A DNA stretch of 64,000 nucleotides from positions 372,001-436,000 of the forward strand of contig CAWGKQ010000007.1 of assembly GCA_963823245.1 (NCBI GenBank). The letters are read 5' to 3'. The stretch comes from JAWVFM01 sp963823245. Its GTDB lineage: Bacteria > Actinomycetota > Thermoleophilia > Solirubrobacterales > 70-9. The notes beneath the pieces were generated by a model that was not told the origin of the DNA, made no database searches, and saw nothing but the letters and a program-made list of their open reading frames with translations. This document shows, one piece after another, positions 49,201 through 58,484 of this stretch. Made by a program: the position numbers and the translations under genes. The number at the start of each line of letters is the position of its first letter. Position 1 is the first letter of the stretch.

Positions 49201-49856
49201 ATGGCCGAGCGCCAAGGGACCCGCGCGTACGCGTTCTGGTCGCCGACGACCATCCGATCTATCGAGAGGGGATCGTCCGGGCGGTGAACGAGCGTCCCGA
49301 CCTCGAGCTCGTGGGCGAGGCTGCCGACGGCCGCGAGGCGCTCGAGGAGATCAAGCGGGTTAAGCCCGACGTCGCGGTGCTCGACATCCGGATGCCCGGG
49401 CTCGACGGCACCCAGGTCCTCGGAGCGATCCGGCGCGACGGCCTGAGTGCCTCGGTCCTCTTCCTCTCCGCATTCATGGAGCCCGACCTCGCCTACAGGA
49501 CCGTCGCCGAGGGCGCCAGCGGCTACCTCTCGAAGGAGGCCTCGCGGCAGGAGATCTGCGACGCCATCGCCGCCGTCGCGCGCGGCGGCACGGCGTTCGC
49601 GAGCGAGGTCCAGGAGGGCCTTCAGAGCGCGGTCCGCGATCGCGGACGCACCGACGGCGTACCGGCGCTGACCGACCGAGAGCACCAGGTTCTGCGCCTG
49701 GTCGCGGAGGGCCTGACAGCGCCGCAGATCGGCGCCAAGATCAACCTCAGCCCCGCGACCGTGAAGACCCACCTGCACACGCTCTACGAGAAGCTCGGCG
49801 TCTCCGACAGGGCCGCGGCGGTGGCCGAGGGGATGCGCCGCGGGCTCGTCGAGTAG
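49201..49856 (+). CDS. NarL/FixJ-family response regulator, one early frameshift
   Basis: About 218 aa. ATG 49201 reads MAERQGTR, and a one-base slip between about 49215 and 49227 is needed to enter the frame VRVLVADDHPIYREGIV (acidic pocket DD). The phosphoacceptor is in VAVLDIRMPGLDG near residue 60. The conserved Ser/Lys are in SVLFLSAFM and YLSKEAS. The C-terminal LuxR-type HTH reads LTDREHQVLRLVAEGLTAPQ, then LSPATVKTHLHTLYEKLGV. The adjacent kinase is its probable partner. Confidence 0.88.
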
Positions 49857-49882
49857 GCGGCCCGGGTCCGGCTCCGCAGAAA

Positions 49883-50599
49883 GTGGTCGTCGCTCTCGCG
49901 ATCGCCGTCGTCATCCTGGCGGCGCTCTGCGCCTACCTCGCGATCGCGCTCTCGCGCTCCCGCGCCCGCCAGGCCGACCTCGAGGCGCTCGTCGGCTCGG
50001 TGCTCGACGCCGACGAGGCGATCCGCCGCCAGACGGCCCAGCTGCTCCACGACGAGGCGCTGCAGAGCCTCCTCGCGGCCAACCAGGAGCTGATGGAGGC
50101 CGCGCCCGGCCGCGTCGGTGTCACCCGGGCCCACGAGGTGGTCTCCCGCTCCATCGTCGACCTGCGCGAGGCGGTGGGCTCGCTCCACCCGGTCACGCTC
50201 GCGGCGGGCGGCCTCGAGGCGGCGCTTTCCGCCGTGGCGCGCCGTGCCGCCCGCCAGGGCGGGTTCGAGTACACGCTGAAGGTCGACCCCGACGCGACCG
50301 AGCGCCAGGACGAGCTGATCCTGGCCGTCGCCCGCGAGCTGCTGACGAACGCCGCCAAGCACGCCCAGGCCGCGCGGGTCTCGGTGACGGTGCAGCTGCG
50401 CGAGCCCGAGCTGGTGCTGGAGATCGTCGACGACGGCGTGGGCATCGACGCGGGCCGGCGCGAGTCCGCGCTGCGCGAGGGGCACATCGGCCTCGCCTCG
50501 GCCGCCTACAGAGCTGAGAAGGCGGGCGGTTCGCTGACCCTGGAGGCCGGCCCGGTCGGCAGTGGAACCCGCGCGGTCGCCCGGGTTCCCGCCGGCTGA
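49883..50599 (+). CDS. Sensor histidine kinase, NarL-type (HisKA_3/HATPase), no sensor domain
   Basis: 238 aa. One N-terminal helix (VVALAIAVVILAALCAYLAI), then a dimerisation segment with the phospho-His in QTAQLLHDEALQSLLAANQE near residue 57. A HATPase domain follows, with N box ELLTNAAKHAQAARVSV near 155 and G boxes EIVDDGVGI and GHIGLASAAYRAEKAGG. No periplasmic loop or PAS/GAF domain is visible, so it must sense through the membrane or cytosol. 26 bases after the response regulator, same strand. Confidence 0.88.
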   Translation: MVVALAIAVVILAALCAYLAIALSRSRARQADLEALVGSVLDADEAIRRQTAQLLHDEALQSLLAANQELMEAAPGRVGVTRAHEVVSRSIVDLREAVGSLHPVTLAAGGLEAALSAVARRAARQGGFEYTLKVDPDATERQDELILAVARELLTNAAKHAQAARVSVTVQLREPELVLEIVDDGVGIDAGRRESALREGHIGLASAAYRAEKAGGSLTLEAGPVGSGTRAVARVPAG

Positions 50600-50602
50600 G
50601 CG

Positions 50603-52238
50603 CTACGGCGCGAGCACCGGCGGTGGCTCGTTGAGCACCGGCGGCGGCCCGGTCGTCGGGCGGCGGCCCTGTCGGAGGCGGCGGATCCGGAGTCGGAGTC
50701 GGAGTCGGGTCGGGCGTTGACGGCGGCGTCACGACCGGGGGCGGGTCGGGCGTCGGGCCGCCGTAGACGGGAGGCGGGTCGCCCGACTGGCCGCTGGCGT
50801 CGGGGTCGCCGCCCGACCCGTCGACGGCACCGCCAGTGGCGCCGTCGGGCGGTGGAGTGGTGGCACCCGGATCGCCGCCGGGGGAAGCGGTTGGCGGCGT
50901 GTCGGCCGGCGGCGCATCGGCCGTGGCCTTTGGATCGGTCGCCGGAGCGGGTGGGTCCTGTGTGCTGGAGGGCGTCGTCGCGGGCGCCGTAGCAGGGGTG
51001 GCGTGCGCGCTCGCGCCACCCGTCGCGTGGCTCGACATCGCGCGTGGCCCCGTCGCGGCACGGCGGTGGTCGGCGACCCGCCCGGGGGCCGACGCGGTCG
51101 TGGCGCTCTGCGAGTCGCCCTTGCTCGTCACGTTCTGCACGCCCACGGCGCCGGCTGTGATCAGCGCCGCGGTCGCGAAGCCCGTCGCCGCCTTGGCGCC
51201 GACCGCGCCGAGCGCTCCGCCCGCGAGGCCCGTGCCGATCCCGCCGCTGGTGAGGCCGGCGCCCGCCGCGCCGGCGCCGATCGCGGCCCCGGAGGTTCCG
51301 GCCGCGGCACCGCCGACGGCGCTCGCGCCCGTGGCGCCCGCGCCGGCGCCGACACCCGTCGTGCCCGCTCCGGTCGCGCCCGCGCCGCCCGCCGACCCGG
51401 CGGAGCCGGCAGCGCCGCCCGAGCTCGAGCCGCCGAAGAGCTTTCCGGCGATGAGGTTCTTGAGCGCCAGGAGCGGGAACACGGGCGAAAGCGCCGCAAG
51501 CGCCTTCGTGCTTGAGCGAAGCTCGGAGCGGTAGCGGCCACAGCCCTCGCACTTGCGGACGTGGTGCCTGGTCGCCCCGTCGAGCTTGGACAGCCCCTCG
51601 GCGGCCTCGGCGAGCAGGAGCCGGACGTCGTTGCAGTCGAGGATCCGCGACTCGCTCGCCTCGGCGAGCGACATCCGCGCCCGCACCAGAAGTGACTTCA
51701 CGGCCGGCAGGGTGGTGTCCATCGCCTCCGCGATCTCGTCGTAGGAGAGGTCGTCGATCTCGCGCAGCACCAGCGCCGTACGCTGCGTCTCGGGCAGCTC
51801 GCCGACGTCGGCGAAGATCGCCCGCAGCTCCTCGCGACGCTGCACGCGCTCGAGCGTTCCGGCGCCGTTGGACTCGTGGATGTCCATCGAGTCCTGCCCC
51901 TCCGGCACCGGCTTGCGAAGATGGTTCAGGCACCGGTTCCGCGCGATCCGGTAGAGCCAGGGCCGCACGTTGATCGGCCGCGAGTCGGCCAGCATCGCGG
52001 CGTGCGCGTTGACGAACACCTCCTGGAGCACGTCCTCGGCGTCCTCGGACGACGCGAGCATGCCGCGGCAGAAGGCGAGCAGGCGCGACTGGTAGCGATC
52101 AAGCAGCACTTCGAACGCCCGATCGTGGTGCTCGCGGATCAGTCCGACGAGCTTGTCGTCGGACTGAAGCCGGAGCAGCGGCGAGCGCCGGGCAAGCAAC
52201 CCGCTACGGCTCGCGTGAGTGAGGGTGGAGGCCTCCAT
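50603..52238 (-). CDS. ECF-like sigma factor fused to zinc-finger, transmembrane segment and Pro/Thr-rich tail (one late frameshift)
   Basis: From ATG 52238. Region 2: HDRAFEVLLDRYQSRLLAFC and RPWLYRIARNRCLNHLRKP. Region 4: ELPETQRTALVLREIDDLSY, DEIAEAMDTTLPAVKSLLVR. Then DCNDVRLLLAEAAEGLSKLD and HHVRKCEGCGRYRSELR near residue 224, an HxxxCxxC zinc-finger as in ZAS anti-sigma domains. A long Gly/Ala-rich stretch is followed by a likely membrane segment (FATAALITAGAVGV near 360) and a Pro/Thr/Asp-rich, presumably extracellular end. The tail needs a frameshift near 50663 to end VLNEPPPVLAP at 50603. The single-chain sigma/anti-sigma layout suggests a membrane-tethered sigma factor. Confidence 0.82.
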
Positions 52239-52357
52239 CCCGTTACCTAGAGGAACACCGTACCCCGCCCTTAGTTGCGAATCAAGGTTTCCGCCCAGGC
52301 GCGCGGCTTGGGCGCGGGTCGCCGCACCGGCCGCGCTACTGTCCGCCAGACCCACTC

Positions 52358-52441
52358 GCCGGGGTGGCGGAACTGGGAAACGCGATCGATTTAAGCTCGA
52401 TTGCCCGCAAGGGCTTGAGGGTTCGACTCCCTCCCCCGGCA
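52358..52441 (+). tRNA. tRNA-Leu (anticodon TAA)
   Basis: Acceptor GCCGGGG/CCCCGGC pairs fully, with discriminator A. The anticodon stem ATCGA/TCGAT has loop TTTAAGC (anticodon TAA). A class II long variable arm (TGCCCGCAAGGGCTT) and T arm GAGGG-TTCGACT-CCCTC complete it. No CCA encoded. TACTGT lies 15 bases upstream as a possible -10. Confidence 0.96.
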
Positions 52442-52669
52442 TCAAATTGGTGCATTGAGGTGCGCGTCTTGGCACCGAGAGCCCGCATGCTGCGATGGCG
52501 AAGCGGCGACGATGGGGCCGTGGCGTCACCGTGGCCTCATAGGTCCCCCCGTCAGGCCCTCGGAAGACTTGCCGACAAGCCCGGCGATTGTCGGCACAAG
52601 TCCCAAGGCAGTAATCCGGGCACATGCCACCGTTCGGGCCGGCGGCCTTCGGGTGCGGCGGTCGGGTAG
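52442..52669. other. Intergenic stretch after tRNA-Leu with one inverted repeat
   Basis: 228 bases without a convincing gene. TGCCGACAA (52570-52578) and TTGTCGGCA (52588-52596) form a perfect 9-bp dyad with a 9-base spacer. I see no integrase fragment and no duplicate of the tRNA 3' end in the window, so use as an attachment site is only a possibility. Confidence 0.4.
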
Positions 52670-53044
52670 ATGGATCGGCCCTACCTACGCGGGAAGGGCG
52701 ACGTCGGTCGATTCGAGCCGCGGGACACGCGGGTCGTCGGTGTCCGGGAGCTGAGCCGCGACACCTCGAAGCTCCTGGAAGAGGTCAGAAACTACGGTCG
52801 GCTCATCGTCTGCCGGCACGGAGAGCCCGTTGCCGTGATCCTCTCGGTCGAGGACGGCCTCGACTGGGTTCTCGGCCGGATGGAAGGCCCACTCGCCGAC
52901 CGCATTCACCAAGACCTACTGAAGGGGCGATACCTGCAGGTTTGGAAGGCTCGCCGAGAGCTTGCCACGCATCTGCTTGGCGATCGGCTGGCGGCCGTCG
53001 GCTCTGCCCATCTGGTCGACGATGGCGAGCGGATGCGGTGGTGA
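52670..53044 (+). CDS. Phd/YefM-type antitoxin domain protein, no toxin partner seen
   Basis: 124 aa. The core VVGVRELSRDTSKLLEEVRN with YGRLIVCRHGEPVAVILSVE is the Phd/YefM DNA-binding and dimerisation fold. The C-terminal about 60 residues (MEGPLADRIHQDLLKGRYLQ, ARRELATHLLG) would normally bind a toxin. No Doc-, RelE- or PIN-type ORF follows; the next gene is convergent. It may be an orphan antitoxin or a stand-alone regulator. No clear Shine-Dalgarno at ATG 52670. Confidence 0.75.
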   Translation: MDRPYLRGKGDVGRFEPRDTRVVGVRELSRDTSKLLEEVRNYGRLIVCRHGEPVAVILSVEDGLDWVLGRMEGPLADRIHQDLLKGRYLQVWKARRELATHLLGDRLAAVGSAHLVDDGERMRW

Positions 53045-53047
53045 GGG

Positions 53048-53656
53048 TCAGGCGTCGGGGCGGACTATGCGGATGTTGAAGGTCGGCGTGTCCAGGGTGC
53101 CCATCAGGCGGATCCACAGCAGCAGGTAGGCCTCCATGCCGCGGGCGGCGGTGATGTCGCCCACGTCGATGATGTCGCCGGAGAGCCAGCCGAAGGTCTC
53201 GAGGATCTGGATCACCTCGGCCTTGGCCGACTTCTCGTTGCCGCAGACGAAGAGGTTGGACTCCTCGCCGAGGAGGGCCGGCTCGACCATCACGGCGGCC
53301 GTGACCGTGTTGAGTGCCTTGACCACATTCGCGTCCGGGTGGGCGCGCTGGATCTGCTCGGCGAGCGAGTCGTCGTTGGCGACCGTGAGCGTGGGCGGGA
53401 AGCCCTGGCTGAAGTCGAGCGGGTTGGCGATGTCCCACAGCGTCTTGCCGGCGAGGTTCTCGGCGCCGGCCGCGTCGAGAGCCTCGAGCGAGGCGGAGCC
53501 CGCCGTGGCGTTGACGACGATGTCGCCGAACGAAGCCGCCTCGGCATAGGTGCCCTCGCTTCGCGTCCCCATCTTCACCTCGTGGCCCACATCGGTCAGC
53601 TTCGAAGCGACCGTCTGGCCGACCGTGCCCGTGCCGAGGACTCCGATGCGGCTCAC
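53048..53656 (-). CDS. NADPH-dependent F420 reductase-like dinucleotide-binding protein (COG2085)
   Basis: 202 aa Rossmann protein. RIGVLGTGTVGQTVASKLTD is the dinucleotide loop and HEVKMGTRS follows, with the Arg and Ser typical of NADP preference. Later: DIVVNATAGSASLEALDAAG, WDIANPLDFSQGFPP, VVKALNTVTAAVMVEPALL and NLFVCGNEKSAK. The family includes F420:NADPH oxidoreductases, but this subgroup is not proven to use F420. GTG start at 53656 overlaps the upstream stop, so it is the second gene of a two-gene operon. Confidence 0.85.
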   Translation of the reverse strand: MSRIGVLGTGTVGQTVASKLTDVGHEVKMGTRSEGTYAEAASFGDIVVNATAGSASLEALDAAGAENLAGKTLWDIANPLDFSQGFPPTLTVANDDSLAEQIQRAHPDANVVKALNTVTAAVMVEPALLGEESNLFVCGNEKSAKAEVIQILETFGWLSGDIIDVGDITAARGMEAYLLLWIRLMGTLDTPTFNIRIVRPDA

Positions 53657-54057
53657 GAGGTGTCCACCGTGGTGCCGGGCGGAAAGAGACCGTGCTTGAT
53701 GAGGACGTTGACGACGGTGTCGATCTGCGCAGGGTCGGTGACGTTCATCCCCTGGCCGAGCTTCGCCGGGACGCCGCCGGCGTTGAGGTCGGCGATCACC
53801 GCCTGTCGCACCTCCATCGGCTGGCTGGTCAGGTCGACCGAGTGCTGGGCCATCAGCGTCTGAAGCTGCTGCAGCTGAATCATCGCCGGGCTGTTGACCG
53901 TGACCTTGCCCTGGCCGCCGGCAGCGGCCGTGGCAGCTGTGACGTCCGGTGTAACGCCCGAGGTTGGGGCCCCGGCGGCCTCGCCGGTCTCGACGACGCT
54001 CTGCGGGATCGCGCTCTCGCGCGCCCGCCGGCGGCTGAAGAAGTCGGAGATGCCCAT
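53653..54057 (-). CDS. Small protein paralogous to that at 57198-57730, function unknown
   Basis: 134 aa. MGISDFFSRRRARESAIPQS, a linker rich in Ala, Thr and Gly, then a conserved C-terminal region: MIQLQQLQTLMAQHSVDL, VRQAVIADLNAGGVP, GMNVTDPAQIDTVVNVLIKH. The MG(I/L)xDxxxxR start and the VTDPAxI segment recur in the gene at 57198. TAGCAT, 8 bases before the ATG, gives it a leaderless-type promoter. It is coupled to the reductase by an overlap. Confidence 0.75.
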   Translation of the reverse strand: MGISDFFSRRRARESAIPQSVVETGEAAGAPTSGVTPDVTAATAAAGGQGKVTVNSPAMIQLQQLQTLMAQHSVDLTSQPMEVRQAVIADLNAGGVPAKLGQGMNVTDPAQIDTVVNVLIKHGLFPPGTTVDTS

Positions 54058-54065
54058 CGGGCTCG

Positions 54066-54071
54066 ATGCTA
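54066..54071 (-). promoter_or_regulatory. -10 box TAGCAT, leaderless-type
   Basis: Minus-strand TAGCAT, 8 bases, then ATG at 54057. The same hexamer precedes the paralog at 57730. Confidence 0.52.
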
Positions 54072-54084
54072 CCGCGCCCCCGTA

Positions 54085-54090
54085 TAGGGT
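54085..54090 (+). promoter_or_regulatory. -10 box TAGGGT, leaderless-type, for the transporter
   Basis: TAGGGT, 6 bases, then GTG 54097. It is divergent from TAGCAT at 54066-54071; only 39 bases separate the two start codons. Confidence 0.52.
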
Positions 54091-54096
54091 CGCTGG

Positions 54097-55712
54097 GTGA
54101 CTGAGCAGCGAAGCGGAGCCGCAGGTGCGGCCGGGATCGTCCTGCTGACGCTGTGCGCGGGGCAGTTCCTGATGATGCTCGACAGCTCCGTGATGAACGT
54201 GTCGATGGCGACGGTCGCCGACGACCTGGACACGACGATCACGGGGATCCAGACCGCGATCACGATGTACACGCTGGTGATGGCGGCGTTCATGATCACC
54301 GGCGGCAAGATCGGTCAGATCATCGGCCGCAAGCGCGCCTTTGCGATCGGCTGCGTCATCTACGGGGCCGGTTCGTTCGTCACCGCCATCTCGCCGAACC
54401 TCGGCGTCCTGCTGATCGGCTGGTCGGGCCTCGAGGGCCTCGGGGCCGCTCTGATCCTCCCCTGCATCGTCGCGCTCGTGGCGTCGAACTTCGAACGCAA
54501 AGACCGGCCCCGCGTCATACGGGCTGGTCGCGTCGGCCGCCGCGATCGCGGTCGCGGTCGGCCCGATCATCGGCGGCCTCTGCACCACATACCTCTCGTG
54601 GCGCTACGTGTTCGCCGGCGAGGTCGTGGTCGTGGCCGGGATCCTTCTCCTGGCCCGCCGAATGGAGGAGGGACCGCGCGAGACGGGGGTGCAGCTCGAC
54701 CTGGTGGGCACGGCGCTGTCGGCAATCGGGCTCGGGCTCATCGTCTTCGGCATCCTCAAGGCCGGAACCTGGGGTCTAGTGACGCCGAAGCCCGGAGCGC
54801 CGGAGTGGCTGGGGCTGTCGCCGGTGGTCTGGCTGATCCTCGGCGGCGGGGTCGTCCTCTGCCTCTTCTACGCCTGGCAGAACCGGCGGATCGCGCGGGG
54901 CTCCGAGCCCCTCGTCGACCCCGCGATGCTTCGCGTGCCGGTGCTGCGCGGCGGGCTGACCTCGTTCTTCTTCCAGTACTTCCTGCAGGGCGGGCTCTTC
55001 TTCGCCGTGCCGCTGTTCCTGTCGGTCGCGCTGGGGCTGTCCGCGATCGATACCGGCGTGCGGCTCCTGCCGCTCTCGATCACGCTCATCCTGGCCGCCG
55101 CCGGTATTCCGAAGCTGTTCCCCGACGCCTCGCCCCGCCGAGTGGTCCGGATCGGGTTCGCTGCTCTGTTCGTCGCGTTGGTGGTGCTCATCGCGCTCCT
55201 CGACGTGAACGCAGGGGCGGAGGTGACGACCTGGCCGATGCTGCTCGCGGGCCTCGGCATCGGTGCCCTGGCATCGCAGCTCGGGGCCGTCACCGTCGCG
55301 GCGGTTCCGGACGAGCAGAGCGGCGAGGTCGGGGGGCTGCAGAACACGATCACGAACCTCGGCATCTCGGTCGGCACGGCGCTCGCGGGCGCTCTGATCA
55401 TCTCCGCCCTGACGGCCTCGTTCCTGACCGGGATCGAGAACAACCCCGCCGTTCCCGACCGCGTCACGTCCCAAGCCCAGACCCAAGCTCGCCGGAGGCG
55501 CGCCGTTCATCTCCGACGCGCAGCTCCAGACCGCCCTCGATGACGCCCACGTGCCCCCGAGGACCTCGGACGCCATCGTCGACGAGAACGAGACCGCTCG
55601 GATCGACGGTCTGCGTACGTCGCTCGCGGTGCTGGCGGCCTTCGCGCTCCTCGCGCTCGTCTTCAGCGGGCAGATCCCGACGGTGCAGCCGGCGAAGGCG
55701 GCCGAGACCTAG
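54097..55712 (+). CDS. MFS drug transporter, DHA2/EmrB-QacA type, two frameshifts
   Basis: About 535 aa, around 14 helices. Helix 1 AGIVLLTLCAGQFLMMLDSS and motif D1 LDSSVMNVSMATVADDL, then ITMYTLVMAAFMITGGKIGQ with motif A GQIIGRKRAF, SGLEGLGAALILPCIVALVA. A break near 54515 leads to YGLVASAAAIAVAVGPIIGG, the motif C region of helix 5. A second break near 55485 leads to the extracellular loop and last helix, ending at 55712. Proton-driven export of drugs or metabolites is the family role; the substrate is unknown. Confidence 0.83.
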
Positions 55713-55715
55713 CTC

Positions 55716-57201
55716 CTAGAGCTGCGTCCAGACCGTCTTGGTCTCGAGGTAGGCGTCGAGGTTGGCGTGGCCCTTCTCGCGGCCGATGCCCGACGCCTTG
55801 TAGCCGCCGAACGGGGCCGCGGGGTCGCCGCCGCCCCAGGTGTTGACGTAGACGTTGCCGGCCTTGAGCATCGCCGCGAGCTTGTGGGCGTTCGAGATGT
55901 CGCGGGTCCACAGGCCGGCGGCGAGGCCGTACTCGGTGTCGTTGGCGCGGCGGGCGACCTCCTCGAGGTCGTCGAACGGCATCGCCACCAGCACCGGGCC
56001 GAAGATCTCCTCGCGGGCGATCTTCATGTCGTCGCGCACGCCGGTGAAGAGGGTGGGGGGGACGAAGTAGCCGCCGCCGTTGCCGTCGGGCATGCCCCCG
56101 ACGACCGCCTCGGCGCCCTCGGAGAGGCCGGAGTCGATGTAGCCGGTGACGCGGTCGAATTGCTCCTCGCTCGACCAGCGGGACCGAACTGGGTGTCGGG
56201 GTCGAGCCCGGGCCCGACCTTCGCGTCGCCGGCGAACTCGGCGAGGCGCTCGATCACCTCGTCGTGAAGCGAGGCGTGGACGAACAGGCGCGAGCCGGCG
56301 TTGCACGCCTGGCCGGAGTTGAAGTAGATGCCCTGGAAGGAGCCGGGGACGGCCTTCTCGAGGTCGGCGTCGGGGAGGATGATGTTCGGGCTCTTGCCGC
56401 CGAGCTCGAGCGTCACCCGCTTCAAGTCCCGCCCGCACTTGGCGCCGATCTCGCGGCCGACGACGGTCGAGCCCGTGAAGGCGACCTTCGCGACGCCCGG
56501 GTCCTCGACGAGGGCGGCGCCGGTCTGACGCCGTCGCCAGTGAGGACGTTGAGCGTCCCCTCCGGGAATCCGGCCTCGAGCGCCAGCTCGCCCAGGCGCA
56601 GGGCCGAGAGCGGCGTCTGCTCGGCCGGCTTCAGCACGATCGAGCAGCCGGCGGCGAGGGCCGGGGCGACCTTCCACGTCGCCATCAGGAGCGGGAAGTT
56701 CCAGGGCACGATCTGGGCGCAGACGCCGACCGGCTCGCGCAGCGTGTAGCAGAGCACGTCGCGGGCGGAGACCGGGATCGTCTCGCCCTCGATCTTCGTC
56801 GGCCAGCCCGCGTAGTAGCGCAGGTGGTTGACCGTGGCGGCGACGTCGCCCTTCGCCGCGGCGAGCGGCTTGCCGTTGTCGATCGACTCGATCTCGGCCA
56901 GCTCGGCCCCGTTGGCCTTGATGAGCTCGGCCAGCGAGTGGATGAGGCCCGAGCGCTTGGCGGCGTTCACCTTGCGAAGCGGGCCGTCGAGCGCGGACTG
57001 CGCGGCCTCGACTGCGCGGCGCACGTCCTCGGAGCCCGCGAATGCGACCTCGCAGATCTTCTCGCCGGTCGCCGGGTCGATCGTCGCGAAGGTGCGACCG
57101 TCGGCCGCGTCCGTGCGCTCGCCACCGATCAGCAGCTTGTGGGGGCCGGCGGCGACGAAGTCGCGGGCGGCGGTCTCGAGAGCCTGGGCGGTGGCGGTCA
57201 T
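55716..57201 (-). CDS. NAD(P)-dependent aldehyde dehydrogenase, two frameshifts
   Basis: Repaired length about 493 aa. KLLIGGERTDAADGRTFATI, then PWNFPLLMATWKVAPALAAG and LKPAEQTPLSALRLGELALE. After a break near 56525: VAFTGSTVVGREIG, catalytic Glu in RVTLELGGKSPNIILPDAD, catalytic Cys in GIYFNSGQACNAGSRLFVH. After a break near 56175: EEIFGPVLVAMPFDDLEEV and AAPFGGYKASGIGREKGHAN. It belongs to the broad betaine/phenylacetaldehyde-type ALDH family; the substrate is unknown. The ATG overlaps the stop of the small upstream gene (ATGA). Confidence 0.87.
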
Positions 57202-57730
57202 GAGGTGGGCGGCGGTTGCTGCGACTGGGCGTGCGTCTGGAGCGCCTGCATGATCTCGGCCTGAATGGCCGGATCGGTCACCTGGATCGCCTGGCCCTCG
57301 TGAGGGTCAAAGCCGTGCTTCTTGAGGATGTCGAATACCACCTGGCGGCGCGAGGGGTCGGAGCGCAGGTCGAGCATCGGCATGCCCATCATCGGCGTGC
57401 CCTGCTGCCCGGGCATCCCCTGCATGCCCATCTGGAGATTCTGGGTGTCGATGTGGAGATTCCCCTGCGCCGCCGCCTGCTGGATCATCGCCATGAGTGC
57501 GCCCGAGGTCGCCGACGCCGGGGATCTGGACGTTCTGACCGCCGGCTAGCTGGGTGCCGTCGGTGGGAGTGCCGAACTGGTTGAGCGGCACGCCGAGGCT
57601 GGGGTCGCCGGCGCGGCGGGGCGACGGGTGCGGGGGACGCCATCTGCTCGGTCGCCGGCATCTCCGCACGTGCCTGCGCGAGCGCGTCCTCGCTCTGCTT
57701 GCGTCCGCGGAGGCGGTCGAAGAGGCCCAC
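57198..57730 (-). CDS. Small protein paralogous to that at 53653-54057, frameshifted
   Basis: GTG 57730 starts MGLFDRLRGRKQSEDALAQA. One break near 57612 and one near 57505 lead through AGDPSLGVPLNQFGTPTDGT to a Met/Gln/Gly-rich segment (MGMQGMPGQQGTPMMGMPML). The end is RRQVVFDILKKHGFDPHEGQ with AIQVTDPAIQAEIMQALQTH. The N-terminal tag and the C-terminal VTDPAxI segment match the paralog. It is coupled to the aldehyde dehydrogenase as the paralog is to its reductase. Function unknown. Confidence 0.65.
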
Positions 57731-57736
57731 GCGCGG

Positions 57737-57742
57737 ATGCTA
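57737..57742 (-). promoter_or_regulatory. -10 box TAGCAT, leaderless-type
   Basis: Minus-strand TAGCAT, 6 bases (CCGCGC), then GTG at 57730. Confidence 0.52.
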
Positions 57743-57746
57743 ACGC

Positions 57747-58484
57747 TCAGGGATTCGGGCAGCAGCCGTCCGCGGGCACCGGTTGCCCGTCGGGGCAGGT
57801 CGGGGCCGGCGGGACCTCGGGCGTCGTCGCCGTCGTGGTGGTCGAGTCGCCGGAGCCGGACCCTGGGCTCGTGCCGTAGTCCTGGGGCGCTGGCGCGGCC
57901 GGGGTCATCGGCACGCAGGCCTGCTGCGTGTCGGTGCTGGTCGGGGCTGGCACATCGACCGTGGCCGAGGCGTTGCCGGCCGCATTGGCACCGGCCGTGC
58001 GGGCGCCGCTCGCTTGCGACGCCTTCGCGTCCGCCCGGCGCCCGACGGCGTCGCGCGTGCCGTCCGAGGCGCCGGCCGTCGCCGTCGTGTGGCGGACGTG
58101 CCCGATGGGCCCGCTCGAGTCGGTGGCGAGCGGCTTCGCGTGGCGGTCCTTGGGCGTGGAGCCCCATGCCGAGACCGAGACCGAGTACGTGCCGTCGCCC
58201 ACGTAGGGGACCGGGATGCTCGCGCCGCCGGATCCGATCGCGCCGTAGTCGACCACGCTGCCGTCGGGTGCGATCACCGAGGCCGTGTAGCGCGAGGCAC
58301 CGTCGATCGCGTTGAACGAAACGTGGAGCTGGCAGACGACGGAGCTGCCGCCCGCGATGCCGCAGCCGCCGTTCGAGACGAGACGTCGAGCGAGGCGACG
58401 GCCGAGCCGCCGCTGACGCGCGAACGCGGGCAGCGGCACGATGAGGGCGGCGACCAGGAGCCCGAGCCAGCGCTTGCGCGTCAT
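57747..58484 (-). CDS. Secreted Ala/Thr/Pro-rich protein of unknown function
   Basis: ATG 58484. A basic start and hydrophobic signal segment (RKRWLGLLVAALIVPLPAFA) are followed by a region where another frame (VSGGSAVASLDVS) looks more natural for about 15 codons, so a pair of compensating slips near 58375-58425 is likely. Then CGIAGGSSVVCQLHVSFNAI, a beta-rich domain (YTASVIAPDGSVVDYGAIGS; YVGDGTYSVSVSAWGS), a low-complexity Ala/Thr/Ser linker and a Cys-containing tail (PTCPDGQPVPADGCCPNP). The start overlaps the stop of the gene upstream (TGATG). Confidence 0.6.
   Translation of the reverse strand: MTRKRWLGLLVAALIVPLPAFARQRRLGRRLARRLVSNGGCGIAGGSSVVCQLHVSFNAIDGASRYTASVIAPDGSVVDYGAIGSGGASIPVPYVGDGTYSVSVSAWGSTPKDRHAKPLATDSSGPIGHVRHTTATAGASDGTRDAVGRRADAKASQASGARTAGANAAGNASATVDVPAPTSTDTQQACVPMTPAAPAPQDYGTSPGSGSGDSTTTTATTPEVPPAPTCPDGQPVPADGCCPNP

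Noticed and set aside
52364..52669. ORF beginning within tRNA-Leu (AELGNAIDLSSIARKGLRVR)
   Set aside because: Translated tRNA sequence; a common false ORF over class II tRNA-Leu genes.
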